From: Lentisphaerota bacterium
Lineage (GTDB): Bacteria; Verrucomicrobiota; Lentisphaeria; Oligosphaerales; JABHEG01
DNA: 64,000 nt
Assembly: GCA_018676675.1 (NCBI GenBank)
Contig: JABHEG010000121.1
Span: 24,776-88,775, forward strand
Reading direction: 5' to 3'
A program made the position numbers and the translations under genes. How positions within the stretch are numbered: the stretch's first letter is position 1; each line of letters starts with the position of its first letter. The notes beneath the pieces were generated by a model that worked only from the letters and a program-made list of their open reading frames with translations, was not told the DNA's origin and did not search any database. This document shows, one piece after another, positions 8,944 to 16,114 of this stretch.

Positions 8944-9705
8944 ATGTCAGGACACAATAAGTGGTCGTCAATCAAGCACAAAAAGGGCGCGGCTGACGCC
9001 AAACGCGGGAAGATGTTCTCGCGCCTTGGAAAAGAGATCACAATGGCTGCCCGCGATGGTGGCGGCGACATCGATATGAACCCGCGCTTGCGTTCCGCCG
9101 TCACGGCCGCGAAGGCCGTCAATATGCCGGCCGACAACATTGAGCGGGCGGTCAAGAAGGGCACGGGGGAGCTTGAGGGAGGCGTCATAGAAGAGCTCTC
9201 CTACGAGGGGTATGCCGCCGGCGGCGTGGCCATTATCGTCAATTGCCTGTCCGATAACCGCAACCGCACAGCGGCCGAAATACGCAACATTTTCACCAAG
9301 AACAACAGCAGCCTGGCCGGCAACGGGGCGGTGGCCTGGATGTTCCACCGCAAAGCCCGGTTCCTGGTCACCGGTGAAGCGGCCGACGAAGAGCGTTTGC
9401 TGGAAGTGCTGATGGACGCGGACGCGGACGTTGAAGACATCGATGTCAGCGATGAGGGCGCCGAAATCCTGGGACCACCCGAAGCATTCGCAGACATTCT
9501 GTCCGCACTCGAAGCGGAGGAGATTCCGGTTTCCGAGTCCAGCCTGGCCATGGTCCCCGAGAACACGCTGGAGGTCACCGAGGCGGCTACGGCCCGCCAG
9601 GTCCTGCGAATGATCGAGGCGCTTGAAGATAACGACGACGCGCAGGAGGTCTACTCGAACTTCGAGATGTCCGAGACTCTGATGGAGCAGTTGGCCGCTG
9701 AGTAG
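8944..9705 (+). CDS. yebC: YebC/PmpR/TACO1-family protein
   Basis: 253 residues. The N-terminus MSGHNKWSSIKHKKGAADAK is the hallmark of this family, followed by the three-domain structure with GKGNNGSLAGNGAVAWMF-like central features (here KNNSSLAGNGAVAWMFHRKA). Family members were long annotated as transcriptional regulators; some have been linked to translation of proline-rich stretches or to mitochondrial translation activation (TACO1). I use the ATG at 8944 because AAGGAGAG lies five bases upstream; the TTG at 8941 is the alternative. It is the first gene of a plus-strand run, with 32 bases to the next gene. Confidence 0.95.
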   Translation: MSGHNKWSSIKHKKGAADAKRGKMFSRLGKEITMAARDGGGDIDMNPRLRSAVTAAKAVNMPADNIERAVKKGTGELEGGVIEELSYEGYAAGGVAIIVNCLSDNRNRTAAEIRNIFTKNNSSLAGNGAVAWMFHRKARFLVTGEAADEERLLEVLMDADADVEDIDVSDEGAEILGPPEAFADILSALEAEEIPVSESSLAMVPENTLEVTEAATARQVLRMIEALEDNDDAQEVYSNFEMSETLMEQLAAE

Positions 9706-9737
9706 ACGGCACTGCACGCCCCGATGGAGACGCCATC

Positions 9738-11282
9738 ATGAAGGTCATCTCGGTCTCCAGCATGCGTGACCTGGATGCCCGCACCATTGCTGCCGGTACG
9801 CCGGACCATGTCCTGATGGAACGGGCAGGGGTCGCAGCGTACGGTGAGATGATCGCTTTTCTGCGTCGTCGGTTCGCTTTGCCCCACGTTCGACGGGCAA
9901 CCTTCGTTGCCGGGAAGGGGAACAACGGCGGGGACGCTTATGTCGTGGCCCGTTGTTGGGTCGAGGATACCGGACTTCCCGCAACGGTGTATTCCGTGTG
10001 CCCGCCCAGTGAACTCACCGGGGCCGCCGCCCATCATGCCGAGGCGCTGCCTGAGTGTGTGCCTGTTGTCGCGTGTGACGAGCTTCCCACGGACGCGCTG
10101 CAGCACGGAACGGTCATCGTGGACGGATTGCTTGGTACCGGAGTCAAAGGGCGCTTGCGAGCTCCTTTTGGCCGCCTTGTCAGCCAGATAAACGCCTCGC
10201 GGCTGCCGGTTGTCGCTCTCGATATTCCGTCAGGACTGGACGGCGATACCGGGGAAGTCGCGAGCGACGCCGTGGTGGCCGACATGACGATCACCATGGC
10301 GCAACCGAAGGCCGGACTGCTGACCGCCACCGGGCTTGCTCACTGCGGCTCGCTACGTTGCGTTGGAATCGGGATTCCGGAGCTTTACGTTGCCGAGACG
10401 GAATCGTGTGGTGAGACCACGTTCGCTGAGGACGTCCGGGAATTGCTCGGACGTCGACCGCACGCATCGCATAAAGGAACATTCGGCAGTGCCCTTGTGG
10501 TTGGTGGCTCCCAATGGTATGTGGGAGCTCCCCTTCTGGCAGGGGCTGCTGCCCTCCGTGTAGGAGCCGGCCTGTCGATCGTCGCGATGCCGGCTGCGGC
10601 CCGGGCTCTGGCCTCTTCGCCTCTGAACGCGATGATTGTTAGGGCAATACCTGATGCTCAAACCGGCTTTTTTCACGTTTCAGGAATTGGCGAAATCGAG
10701 CAGCTGTTGCCCAGGGCACAGGCGTGTGTCTTTGGCCCGGGAGTCGGTCCCGGCCAAGAAAACGACGATTTCCTTCGTTGTTTGCTTGGAGCCAACATTC
10801 CGCTTGTTATAGATGCTGACGGTTTGCGGGCAGCAGCCCGGAGCGGCTTGTGTCCGGAGCGATCCGCCGTTACCGTGCTGACTCCGCACCCCGGCGAAAT
10901 GCGACTGCTCCTGGCCGGCTTCGGGCTGGGAGACCTTGAGACGGCCGGGCGGATCACGCAGGCCTCTGAGCTGGCTCGCGTCACTCAGGCCGTTGTCGTC
11001 CTGAAAGGACTGGGCACGGTGGTGGCCGCCCCCGATGGGCGATGCGCGATCAACACAAGCGGCACCGAGGGTCTGGCCTCCGCCGGCAGTGGCGACGTTC
11101 TGGCCGGCATGATTGGCGGTTTCCTGGCCCAGGGCCAGTCGCCGTGGGACGCAGCCCGAGTCGGCGTGTTTCTGCACGGGCGAGCTGCCGAGCTCGCGCC
11201 CTGCGGCAATCGTGCGTTGGTAGCCGATGACCTGCTTGACCTCATCGGTCCGGCAGTAAGAGATGTGACACCGCTCGCGTGA
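9738..11282 (+). CDS. nnr: Bifunctional NAD(P)H-hydrate epimerase / ADP-dependent NAD(P)H-hydrate dehydratase
   Basis: A 514-residue fusion repairs hydrated NADH/NADPH. The N-terminal YjeF_N domain (about residues 1-215) epimerises R- and S-NAD(P)HX and shows the glycine-rich VAGKGNNGGDAYVVAR. The C-terminal ribokinase-like domain (about 225-510) dehydrates S-NAD(P)HX using ADP. It shows HKGTFGSALVVGGS, VIDADGLRA, LTPHPGEMRLL and the catalytic GSGDVLAGMIGGF. Both active sites look complete. It lies directly after the yebC homologue and 65 bases before exbB. Confidence 0.95.
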   Translation: MKVISVSSMRDLDARTIAAGTPDHVLMERAGVAAYGEMIAFLRRRFALPHVRRATFVAGKGNNGGDAYVVARCWVEDTGLPATVYSVCPPSELTGAAAHHAEALPECVPVVACDELPTDALQHGTVIVDGLLGTGVKGRLRAPFGRLVSQINASRLPVVALDIPSGLDGDTGEVASDAVVADMTITMAQPKAGLLTATGLAHCGSLRCVGIGIPELYVAETESCGETTFAEDVRELLGRRPHASHKGTFGSALVVGGSQWYVGAPLLAGAAALRVGAGLSIVAMPAAARALASSPLNAMIVRAIPDAQTGFFHVSGIGEIEQLLPRAQACVFGPGVGPGQENDDFLRCLLGANIPLVIDADGLRAAARSGLCPERSAVTVLTPHPGEMRLLLAGFGLGDLETAGRITQASELARVTQAVVVLKGLGTVVAAPDGRCAINTSGTEGLASAGSGDVLAGMIGGFLAQGQSPWDAARVGVFLHGRAAELAPCGNRALVADDLLDLIGPAVRDVTPLA

Positions 11283-11347
11283 TCGCGAGCTCAAGTAGCG
11301 GGTAGCAGCCGCCCACGTGAGGGCGCCGCCTCCGAGGAGACAGACAG

Positions 11348-12043
11348 ATGCCCAATTTTGCCCAGCGCAACGTGATGCTCTGGTTCCAGCAACTTATGCA
11401 GGATGGCGGTCCCATCATGTATATCATTGCGGGCTGCAGCTTCATTGCTGTGATCGTGATTCTCGGCCGGATTTTCCACTTTCACCGCGCTGAGCTGGAT
11501 GTTCCGGAATTCCTGCACGGGCTCTTCAATGTGCTCAAACGGAACAACGTCGTGGAGGCGATCGCGATCTGTGACGAAACTCCCGGGCCGGTTGCCCACG
11601 TGCTTCGGGCCGCGATCTTGCGTTGTGACCAGGATGAGCAATCTCTGCGTCAGGCCGTCGAGGAAGCCAGCCTTTCCGAGGTCCCGCGGCTTGAGAAGAA
11701 CATGAAACTGCTCGCCACGATTGCCCTCATCGCTCCCCTGCTCGGCTTGCTTGGGACTGTGCTGGGCATGATCGGCGCGTTCGATGCCATGCAGGAAGGC
11801 GGCCCCTTCGTTGGGACCGATGTGTTGGCACGGCATGTCAAGCGTGCACTTCTCACCACCGCCGGTGGACTGACTGTGGCGATCCCCGCCTACGCATTCT
11901 ACAACTTCCTCGTGGCCAAGATCGAGGGCCTCATTCTCGATATGGAGAAGGGGGCCAGCGAGATGATCTACTTCTTGACGCACAACGAGCTTACTCTTGA
12001 CGGCGTCTATTCGGCCGAAGATGAAGCCGGCTCGGAGAGCTGA
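11348..12043 (+). CDS. exbB: MotA/TolQ/ExbB-family proton channel protein
   Basis: This 231-residue inner-membrane protein forms the stator channel that harvests the proton gradient together with the ExbD-like protein encoded next. Three membrane segments are visible: about residues 20-42 (PIMYIIAGCSFIAVIVILG), 118-138 and 160-182. The second lies in KLLATIALIAPLLGLLGTVL, the family's conserved block, and is followed by MIGAFDAMQ. GAGGAGA lies just upstream of the ATG at 11348. It forms a tight four-gene set with ExbD, a TonB-like protein and a zinc-ribbon protein. Confidence 0.92.
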   Translation: MPNFAQRNVMLWFQQLMQDGGPIMYIIAGCSFIAVIVILGRIFHFHRAELDVPEFLHGLFNVLKRNNVVEAIAICDETPGPVAHVLRAAILRCDQDEQSLRQAVEEASLSEVPRLEKNMKLLATIALIAPLLGLLGTVLGMIGAFDAMQEGGPFVGTDVLARHVKRALLTTAGGLTVAIPAYAFYNFLVAKIEGLILDMEKGASEMIYFLTHNELTLDGVYSAEDEAGSES

Positions 12044-12049
12044 CCCTTC

Positions 12050-12571
12050 ATGCGCATCAAGCCAAACGTCAAAGTCATTTCCGGCCCGGCGATTCTGACG
12101 CCGCTGGTGGATCTCTTCTTCCTCCTGCTTGTGTTTTTCATGCTCAGTAGCTCCCTCGTTTTCTGGCCGGGAACGAAGGTCGAGACGAAAGTGCATCTGC
12201 CGCGTTCTCGCGTCCGAAGCATGAACGCCGCGGATAAGCTCGTACTCACCATCACTCACTCGGGGCTGTTGTTCTTCAATGATAAACACGTCGGCTGGGA
12301 TGACCTTGAACGGGAGCTCCGCGAACTTGTCCGGCGCAGCAAGTTGGCGGCAACGAAGCGGAATGCGTGGGCCACCGAGGAAGAACAGAAGTCCGTTCGA
12401 TCACCTTTGGTCGTCGTTCGGGCGGACAGGTCCATTGACTACGCGAAGATAGTGGAAGTCATGTCGCTGGCGCAATCCCTGGGCCTCGGCGTGTACCTGG
12501 TGACCGAGCCTATGCCTGAAGCGGACCCGCTTAATGGTGGGGATCCCAGGAGGCTGGGGGAGGAGCTGTGA
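12050..12571 (+). CDS. exbD: ExbD/TolR-family biopolymer transport protein
   Basis: 173 residues. A short cytoplasmic N-terminus is followed by one membrane helix (about residues 17-38, LTPLVDLFFLLLVFFMLSSS). Its conserved Asp (PLVDLFF) is the proton-carrying residue. The rest is a periplasmic domain with the DADxSxxY-like element VVRADRSIDYAKIVEVM. The region between residues 95 and 120 (KRNAWATEEEQKSVRS) is longer than in a minimal ExbD. The gene starts six bases after exbB and overlaps the next gene by four bases. Confidence 0.92.
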   Translation: MRIKPNVKVISGPAILTPLVDLFFLLLVFFMLSSSLVFWPGTKVETKVHLPRSRVRSMNAADKLVLTITHSGLLFFNDKHVGWDDLERELRELVRRSKLAATKRNAWATEEEQKSVRSPLVVVRADRSIDYAKIVEVMSLAQSLGLGVYLVTEPMPEADPLNGGDPRRLGEEL

Positions 12572-13413
12572 CCGCCGCCCAACGACGCAAAAAGAGACGG
12601 ATGGCTTCGTCTGCGCGAGTTTGCTCCGAGCTCGCATTCCTGGGGGCGTTGCTCTTCCATGCTGCCCTGTTTTGGGCGTTCCGGGTTGAGCCGAGCACAG
12701 AGACGAGGGTTGTCGTTGAGGAAGTGCCTGAATGCGTCTTCCTCCGCCCCTATGACTGGGCCCGTACGTGGGAGAAGGAACTCTACACGTGGGCCAACGT
12801 CTCGAACCCTGCCTTGCTGATCGTGCCCAATCAGCAGCACGGCTTTGCCAAAGTCAGACGCACTGAGCGCATGCGGCCGGTTACCGACGTTCCCGGACAC
12901 ACCGTCCCGGAGATACCTGCCGCGGAGACCGCACCGCCTCTCTTTGAGCTCCCCTCCCCTCTTGCGACGGTGACGTCGGAAATCCATAGCAGTTGGGAAG
13001 CGGCCCGGCCGCCAGTTCCGGAGCCGCACGAGCCTGCGCGGATCGAGGCCCGTGTCTTCTGGCGCTGGCCTGACGGGACCGAGTTGGAGCGCATCCCTGA
13101 AATCGCTCCTGAGACGATCCGGTCTGCCGTATCGGCCTCGTCCACAGCCCTTTCGGGACCTACCCGGATTGAGATTGACCGCGCGGGCGCATTCCCTCGG
13201 GTGCACGTTCGCGCGCGTTCCGGCGTGCTTGCCCTGGACGATGCCGTGGTGTCAGCCCTGCGACGGGAGTTGTTCCGCCTGGAGCGTTATCCGGAGCAGG
13301 GAGCGGCGCTGTACAGCTGTATACCTCTCCCGGGGAAGGCAAGCGTCTTCGAAGTCGAGTGGAGGTCGTTCCTGCGCCCGGTTGTCAGCGTAGATGTGGA
13401 GGTGACTCCATGA
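12568..13413 (+). CDS. TonB-like energy-transducing protein
   Basis: 281 residues starting at GTG 12568, which overlaps the exbD stop. A basic N-terminus (QRRKKRRM) precedes one membrane helix at about residues 18-38. The periplasmic part contains a Pro/Glu-rich middle (about residues 100-160) and a C-terminal domain (about 190-280) with EIDRAGAFPRVHVRARSGV and DDAVVSALRREL, which resembles the TonB C-terminal fold. I see this architecture and context; the precise family is not certain because the canonical TonB YP motif is absent. A TonB or TolA-like role with ExbB/ExbD is the natural inference. Confidence 0.65.
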   Translation: MTAAQRRKKRRMASSARVCSELAFLGALLFHAALFWAFRVEPSTETRVVVEEVPECVFLRPYDWARTWEKELYTWANVSNPALLIVPNQQHGFAKVRRTERMRPVTDVPGHTVPEIPAAETAPPLFELPSPLATVTSEIHSSWEAARPPVPEPHEPARIEARVFWRWPDGTELERIPEIAPETIRSAVSASSTALSGPTRIEIDRAGAFPRVHVRARSGVLALDDAVVSALRRELFRLERYPEQGAALYSCIPLPGKASVFEVEWRSFLRPVVSVDVEVTP

Positions 13414-13649
13414 TCAGCTTGGCGGCAGAGTCGGGTTTCCTCATTTACGTGCTGTTCATGTTGGCTGGGCTTGGCGCACTGGCTGTCCGCGACGCCTGGC
13501 GTGCTCATGCCCATGGTTGGCAGCTTAGCGAGGAACGCGTTGTTCATTGCGAAGATTGCCCGTGCACGTACCTCGTGCGTCGTGGGGTCAAGGTCGTACG
13601 CTGCCCACGCTGCAATGCGTTGCACTCCCGTCGTCGTAGGTGGTCGTGA
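13410..13649 (+). CDS. Small membrane protein with C-terminal zinc ribbon
   Basis: 79 residues from the ATG at 13410, which overlaps the preceding stop by four bases and has GGAGGTGA upstream. One membrane helix (about residues 8-27, GFLIYVLFMLAGLGALAV) leads to a cytoplasmic-looking tail with CEDCPCTYLVRRGVKVVRCP and CNA. The CxxC...CxxC arrangement is that of a zinc ribbon. It ends in a basic HSRRRRWS tail. It is the fourth gene of the ExbB-ExbD-TonB-like set. I do not recognise a named family, and its role is unknown. Confidence 0.7.
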   Translation: MISLAAESGFLIYVLFMLAGLGALAVRDAWRAHAHGWQLSEERVVHCEDCPCTYLVRRGVKVVRCPRCNALHSRRRRWS

Positions 13650-13670
13650 TTCTCGGGGCGGAGTCCAAAC

Positions 13671-14276
13671 GTGCGCATTATTTCCGGTAGAGCTGGGGGA
13701 ACACGCCTGAAGGTCCCGGGCGGGGGCGACGTCCGCCCGACAAGCGACCGCGTCAAGGAAGCTGTGTTCGCCTCCCTGGGGGATATCCAGGAACTTGCCG
13801 TCGTGGATCTTTTTTCCGGTTCCGGGGCTTTGGGCTTGGAGGCATTGAGCCGCGGGGCCACCACAGTCTGCTTTGTCGAGCGATCAGACCGGCACATCCG
13901 TTGTATTCGGGAGAACCTCGAACGGGTTCGGAAGTGCCTGGGGGAAGAGGTCCTTTCGCAGGCTGACGTCCGCATCATCAGGGGAGATGTCTCAGCGCTT
14001 CCCTCCCTGCTTGCGGGAGAGGAGGGGACGTTTGACCTCATGCTTGCGGATCCGCCCTATCACCCTTCCGGCAAAGAGATGGGACCGGTTGAACTCGTAA
14101 GCGATCCCGCGATCGCTGCTTGGAGCGGGAAGTCCCTGCTCGTCCTTGAGCATAGCTCTGACACCCTCGTTCCCTGGGCCCCGGCGTCCGCCTGGCGCTT
14201 GCTCAAGAACCGCCGCTTCGGGTCACGCCAAGTTTCGTTCGCCAGATGTGATCAACAGGCCAGTTTGGCGACTTGA
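13671..14276 (+). CDS. rsmD: 16S rRNA (guanine(966)-N2)-methyltransferase RsmD
   Basis: This 201-residue Rossmann methyltransferase modifies G966 of 16S rRNA. The start is GTG at 13671. It begins with the family signature MRIISGRAGGTRLKVP and RPTSDRVKEAVFASLG. The SAM-binding motif I is DLFSGSGALGLEALSRGA, and the catalytic motif is LADPPYH. Length and motifs are normal. It lies 22 bases after the zinc-ribbon gene and is the last gene before the tRNA locus. Confidence 0.94.
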   Translation: MRIISGRAGGTRLKVPGGGDVRPTSDRVKEAVFASLGDIQELAVVDLFSGSGALGLEALSRGATTVCFVERSDRHIRCIRENLERVRKCLGEEVLSQADVRIIRGDVSALPSLLAGEEGTFDLMLADPPYHPSGKEMGPVELVSDPAIAAWSGKSLLVLEHSSDTLVPWAPASAWRLLKNRRFGSRQVSFARCDQQASLAT

Positions 14277-14336
14277 ATCCTGCGGCTGCCGATCTAGATT
14301 AATGGCTGCACCATAGGTGGCGGCTTAGCTCAGTTG

Positions 14337-14383
14337 TCCTGCCATCCGGCAGGATGAAGTTAGAGTTGCCCGGCTTTGGCCGG
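14337..14383 (+). repeat. Palindromic module, D-arm copy
   Basis: Left half: hairpin TCCTGCC-ATCC-GGCAGGA followed by TGAA. Centre: GTTAGAG, the D-arm sequence of the host tRNA. Right half: TTGCC, then a CCGG-type hairpin (CCGGCTTTGGCCGG). The left half is nearly identical to those at 14408 and 37770; the right hairpin differs in sequence but not in position. Confidence 0.75.
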
Positions 14384-14407
14384 CATCGGAATCACCGAGT
14401 GTCCGGG

Positions 14408-14458
14408 TCCTGCCGTTTGGCAGGATGAAGTTCGAGCTTGGCCTGCTGATCAGCAGGC
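14408..14458 (+). repeat. Palindromic module, T-arm copy
   Basis: 51 bases: hairpin TCCTGCC-GTTT-GGCAGGA, TGAA, the T-arm heptamer GTTCGAG, CTTGG, then hairpin CCTGCTGATCAGCAGG. Compared with the intact tRNA, removing 22 bases from each side restores the T arm exactly. Confidence 0.8.
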
Positions 14459-14505
14459 TCCCTGAGCCGAGAGAGTGAGATCGTACAAATAAGTGTTTTC
14501 CAGGT

Positions 14506-14582
14506 GGCGGCTTAGCTCAGTTGGTTAGAGCATCGGAATCATAATCCGAGTGTCCGGGGTTCGAGTCCCTGAGCCGCTACCA
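14506..14582 (+). tRNA. tRNA with CAT anticodon (elongator tRNA-Met or tRNA-Ile2)
   Basis: A full 77-base cloverleaf can be drawn. The acceptor GGCGGCT pairs with AGCCGCT (first pair G-U), the D stem is GCTC/GAGC, the anticodon stem TCGGA/TCCGA encloses loop ATCATAA (anticodon CAT), and the variable loop is GTGTC. The T stem CGGGG/CCCTG encloses TTCGAGT, and CCA is encoded. The CAT anticodon could belong to elongator Met or to a lysidine-modified Ile2, which sequence alone does not settle. The 3' half is the left attachment repeat of the element that begins here, so integration kept an intact gene. Confidence 0.93.
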
Positions 14583-14584
14583 TT
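14534..14584 (+). repeat. attL: 51-bp direct repeat of the tRNA 3' half
   Basis: Fifty-one bases from CGGAATCATAATCC to GCTACCATT are repeated without a mismatch at 37421-37471. The sequences diverge immediately on both sides. The repeat covers the anticodon loop, T arm, acceptor and CCA, the classical target of tyrosine integrases. Confidence 0.92.
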
Positions 14585-14682
14585 CTTCCCCTTCCCTCCC
14601 AAGCGCTTACAGATGTTTCCTGCGTGTGCCGCTTTTCCCTCTGCTCGGCGTTGCTTGCCCCCGCTGGGCCATGCTGTGCCTT

Positions 14683-14739
14683 ATAACGGCACAAAACGGC
14701 ACAAAAGATTCTGGCACGAAATTCCGTCTACCCAGGCAG
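14683..14739 (+). promoter_or_regulatory. Candidate integrase/excisionase arm sites, left
   Basis: Two direct copies of CGGCACAAAA at 14687-14706 are followed by TGGCACGAAATT and CTACCCAGGCAG. The right end has CGGCACAAAC, CGACACGAAATACATC and CTACCAGGCAGG in the same order and orientation (37376-37412). Matching short repeats at both ends near att sites are what integrase arm-binding sites look like; binding is inferred. Confidence 0.45.
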
Positions 14740-15152
14740 CGCCCCCTGTCGGGACTCCGAAAAAGGAAACGGGACTCCTGACCCGCTCAGAATTCTTACC
14801 ACACCCCCGCCCCGTCTTGGGCTTGGGACTCCCTTGTACCTTGCCTCCGTCCTGTGACCGTTTTTGCTCCTGCCGAGGCCTATACCGCCCGTCGAACCCC
14901 AGACCCGCGCCACGAGTCGCAGAACCGGCCCGAAGGCCAGGGAAGGGCCTCTCTGCGCTCTCAGCGCGACGCTGGAGAGCTGCCGCCGTGTCGAATTCAG
15001 TGCCCAAGGCACTGATTCCGTATCTTGACGAGGATTCCGGAACTCCTGGCGTTCACACGCGACGGCCGATCCCTTCCCCCCTCCGGTCCCCGACCACTTG
15101 ACGCCCCCCAGCCCCATGCGATAGAGTCACCCCACGGAAAGAGACCAAGGAA

Positions 15153-15325
15153 CTCCAGTAAGCGCAGAATCAGTGTCACGAACGAAGCGGATCTTCTGCC
15201 CGGTTACGGCAAGCACAGAACCAGTGTTACGGAAGTGAGCAGATCTTTCCCCGGATCACACCAAGGGACTCCGGCAAGCAGAGAATCAGTGTTACGAAAA
15301 AGGCAGACCTTTCCCCAGGTCACAG
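15153..15325 (+). repeat. Three imperfect direct repeats
   Basis: AGAATCAGTGT-type cores start at 15166, 15217 and 15282. The first and third units share the longer form CCAAGGNACTCCNGNAAGC upstream; the second lacks about 14 bases of it. Each core is followed by an AGATCTTTCCCCGG-like segment. They could be iterons or regulatory sites ahead of 15326, but nothing proves a role. Confidence 0.6.
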
Positions 15326-15784
15326 ATGAAGAAGAACACGATAATTCTGGTCCTCTACGTTGTGCTCGTTGCCCTGGGGGCTGCTTTCTTCGTCTTGGCG
15401 CGATTCAATGGACTCTCATTCAACTGTTACATCACAACGATCTCGATCTTGACCCTAGCGTTCTATGTTTCTGAGCGATTGGTAGAAGTTAATCTACGGG
15501 GAGCCAAACTGGTGCTGGCCTTTTGGGCGGCGGCATGCCCGGCGGGCGATCCGCAGGCATCGCCCGCGGTAGCCCCCGTGACGGTGATGCAGCTGGTCGC
15601 GGAGCTCCCTGGTGTCAACGCCAACTCTAAAGTGTACCATTTTCGGCCTTGCCTTGGCCCCACTCCAGCGAGATATCTTTCCGATCGGAAACGCCCCTCA
15701 CCAGTACGGGCGAAGCCCACGGGGGCGTTTCTGAGCGGGAAGATAGGCGGGGCCACCATGTTGGCGGTTTTGGTACCATTTTAG
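15326..15784 (+). CDS. Possible small membrane protein, probably truncated
   Basis: Reads 152 residues. The first ~65 look like a genuine membrane protein: a Lys-Lys start, a hydrophobic helix at about residues 5-25 and a second at about 34-50. After about residue 65 the sequence becomes Pro/Ala/Arg-rich and non-hydrophobic, and runs through an inverted repeat at 15674-15745. I think the N-terminal part may be a real gene whose 3' end was lost, with the rest noncoding. No family is recognised. Confidence 0.3.
   Translation: MKKNTIILVLYVVLVALGAAFFVLARFNGLSFNCYITTISILTLAFYVSERLVEVNLRGAKLVLAFWAAACPAGDPQASPAVAPVTVMQLVAELPGVNANSKVYHFRPCLGPTPARYLSDRKRPSPVRAKPTGAFLSGKIGGATMLAVLVPF
15674..15745. repeat. 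24-bp imperfect inverted repeat
   Basis: TATCTTTCCGATCGGAAACG at 15674-15693 (extending to CCCC at 15697) matches the reverse complement of 15722-15745 at 21 of 24 positions, with a 24-base loop. GTACCATTTT occurs on both sides (15635-15644 and 15774-15783). It may be the trace of a lost insertion sequence or a hairpin element. Confidence 0.5.
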
Positions 15785-16114
15785 CAGGCCGTCCGCACCC
15801 TGGGGGGCTGCCCGCGAGTTGTCGTCTTCCGGAAGGCATCAAGCCGGGCAAGAGCATCAGCGAGGACAAGCGCACAGCGGCAACGGAATACAGCAGAAAC
15901 GTTCGAGCGCTCCAATCCAAGCACTCTGAACTCAAGAAACACATCCGGGTCGGTCGCTCCATCTTCGAGTACAGCCCCGTCTACTCATCCAATTCGTCGA
16001 TGCTGCACCCGATCCCTTTGCGCGCGAGTCCCGCCAGCGCTATCATACCCCATGGCTGGACGGCGGCTCCTATCGGTTAAGGAAACCAAAAAGAAGGAAG
16101 AAAGGGGTTCGCAG

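Larger units (their letters stand above)
14319..14469 (+). pseudogene. Broken tRNA-Met copy with palindromic inserts in D and T arms
   Basis: The stretch begins like the intact tRNA at 14506 (GGCGGCTTAGCTCAGTTG) and then departs from it in four ways. In the D arm, the heptamer GTTAGAG (14359-14365) is flanked by a 22-base insert (14337-14358) and an 18-base insert (14366-14383). The anticodon arm has lost four bases including the anticodon. In the T arm, GTTCGAG (14430-14436) is flanked by two 22-base inserts (14408-14429 and 14437-14458). The acceptor 3' strand stops at CCTGAGCCG with no CTACCA. All outer inserts are hairpins of TCCTGCC-NNNN-GGCAGGA type. It cannot make a working tRNA. Confidence 0.8.
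14585..15325. other. Left end of the island, apparently noncoding
   Basis: No convincing gene. The left end contains GGCACAAA-type repeats (14683-14720) that have counterparts near the right end, and three imperfect direct repeats (15153-15325) that carry AGAATCAGTGTTACG-like cores. Confidence 0.5.

Noticed and set aside
14550..15101. Protein-coding frame beginning inside the tRNA 3' end
   Set aside because: It starts in tRNA sequence, which gives a reading common to tRNA 3' ends, and continues as Pro/Arg-rich sequence without coding character.
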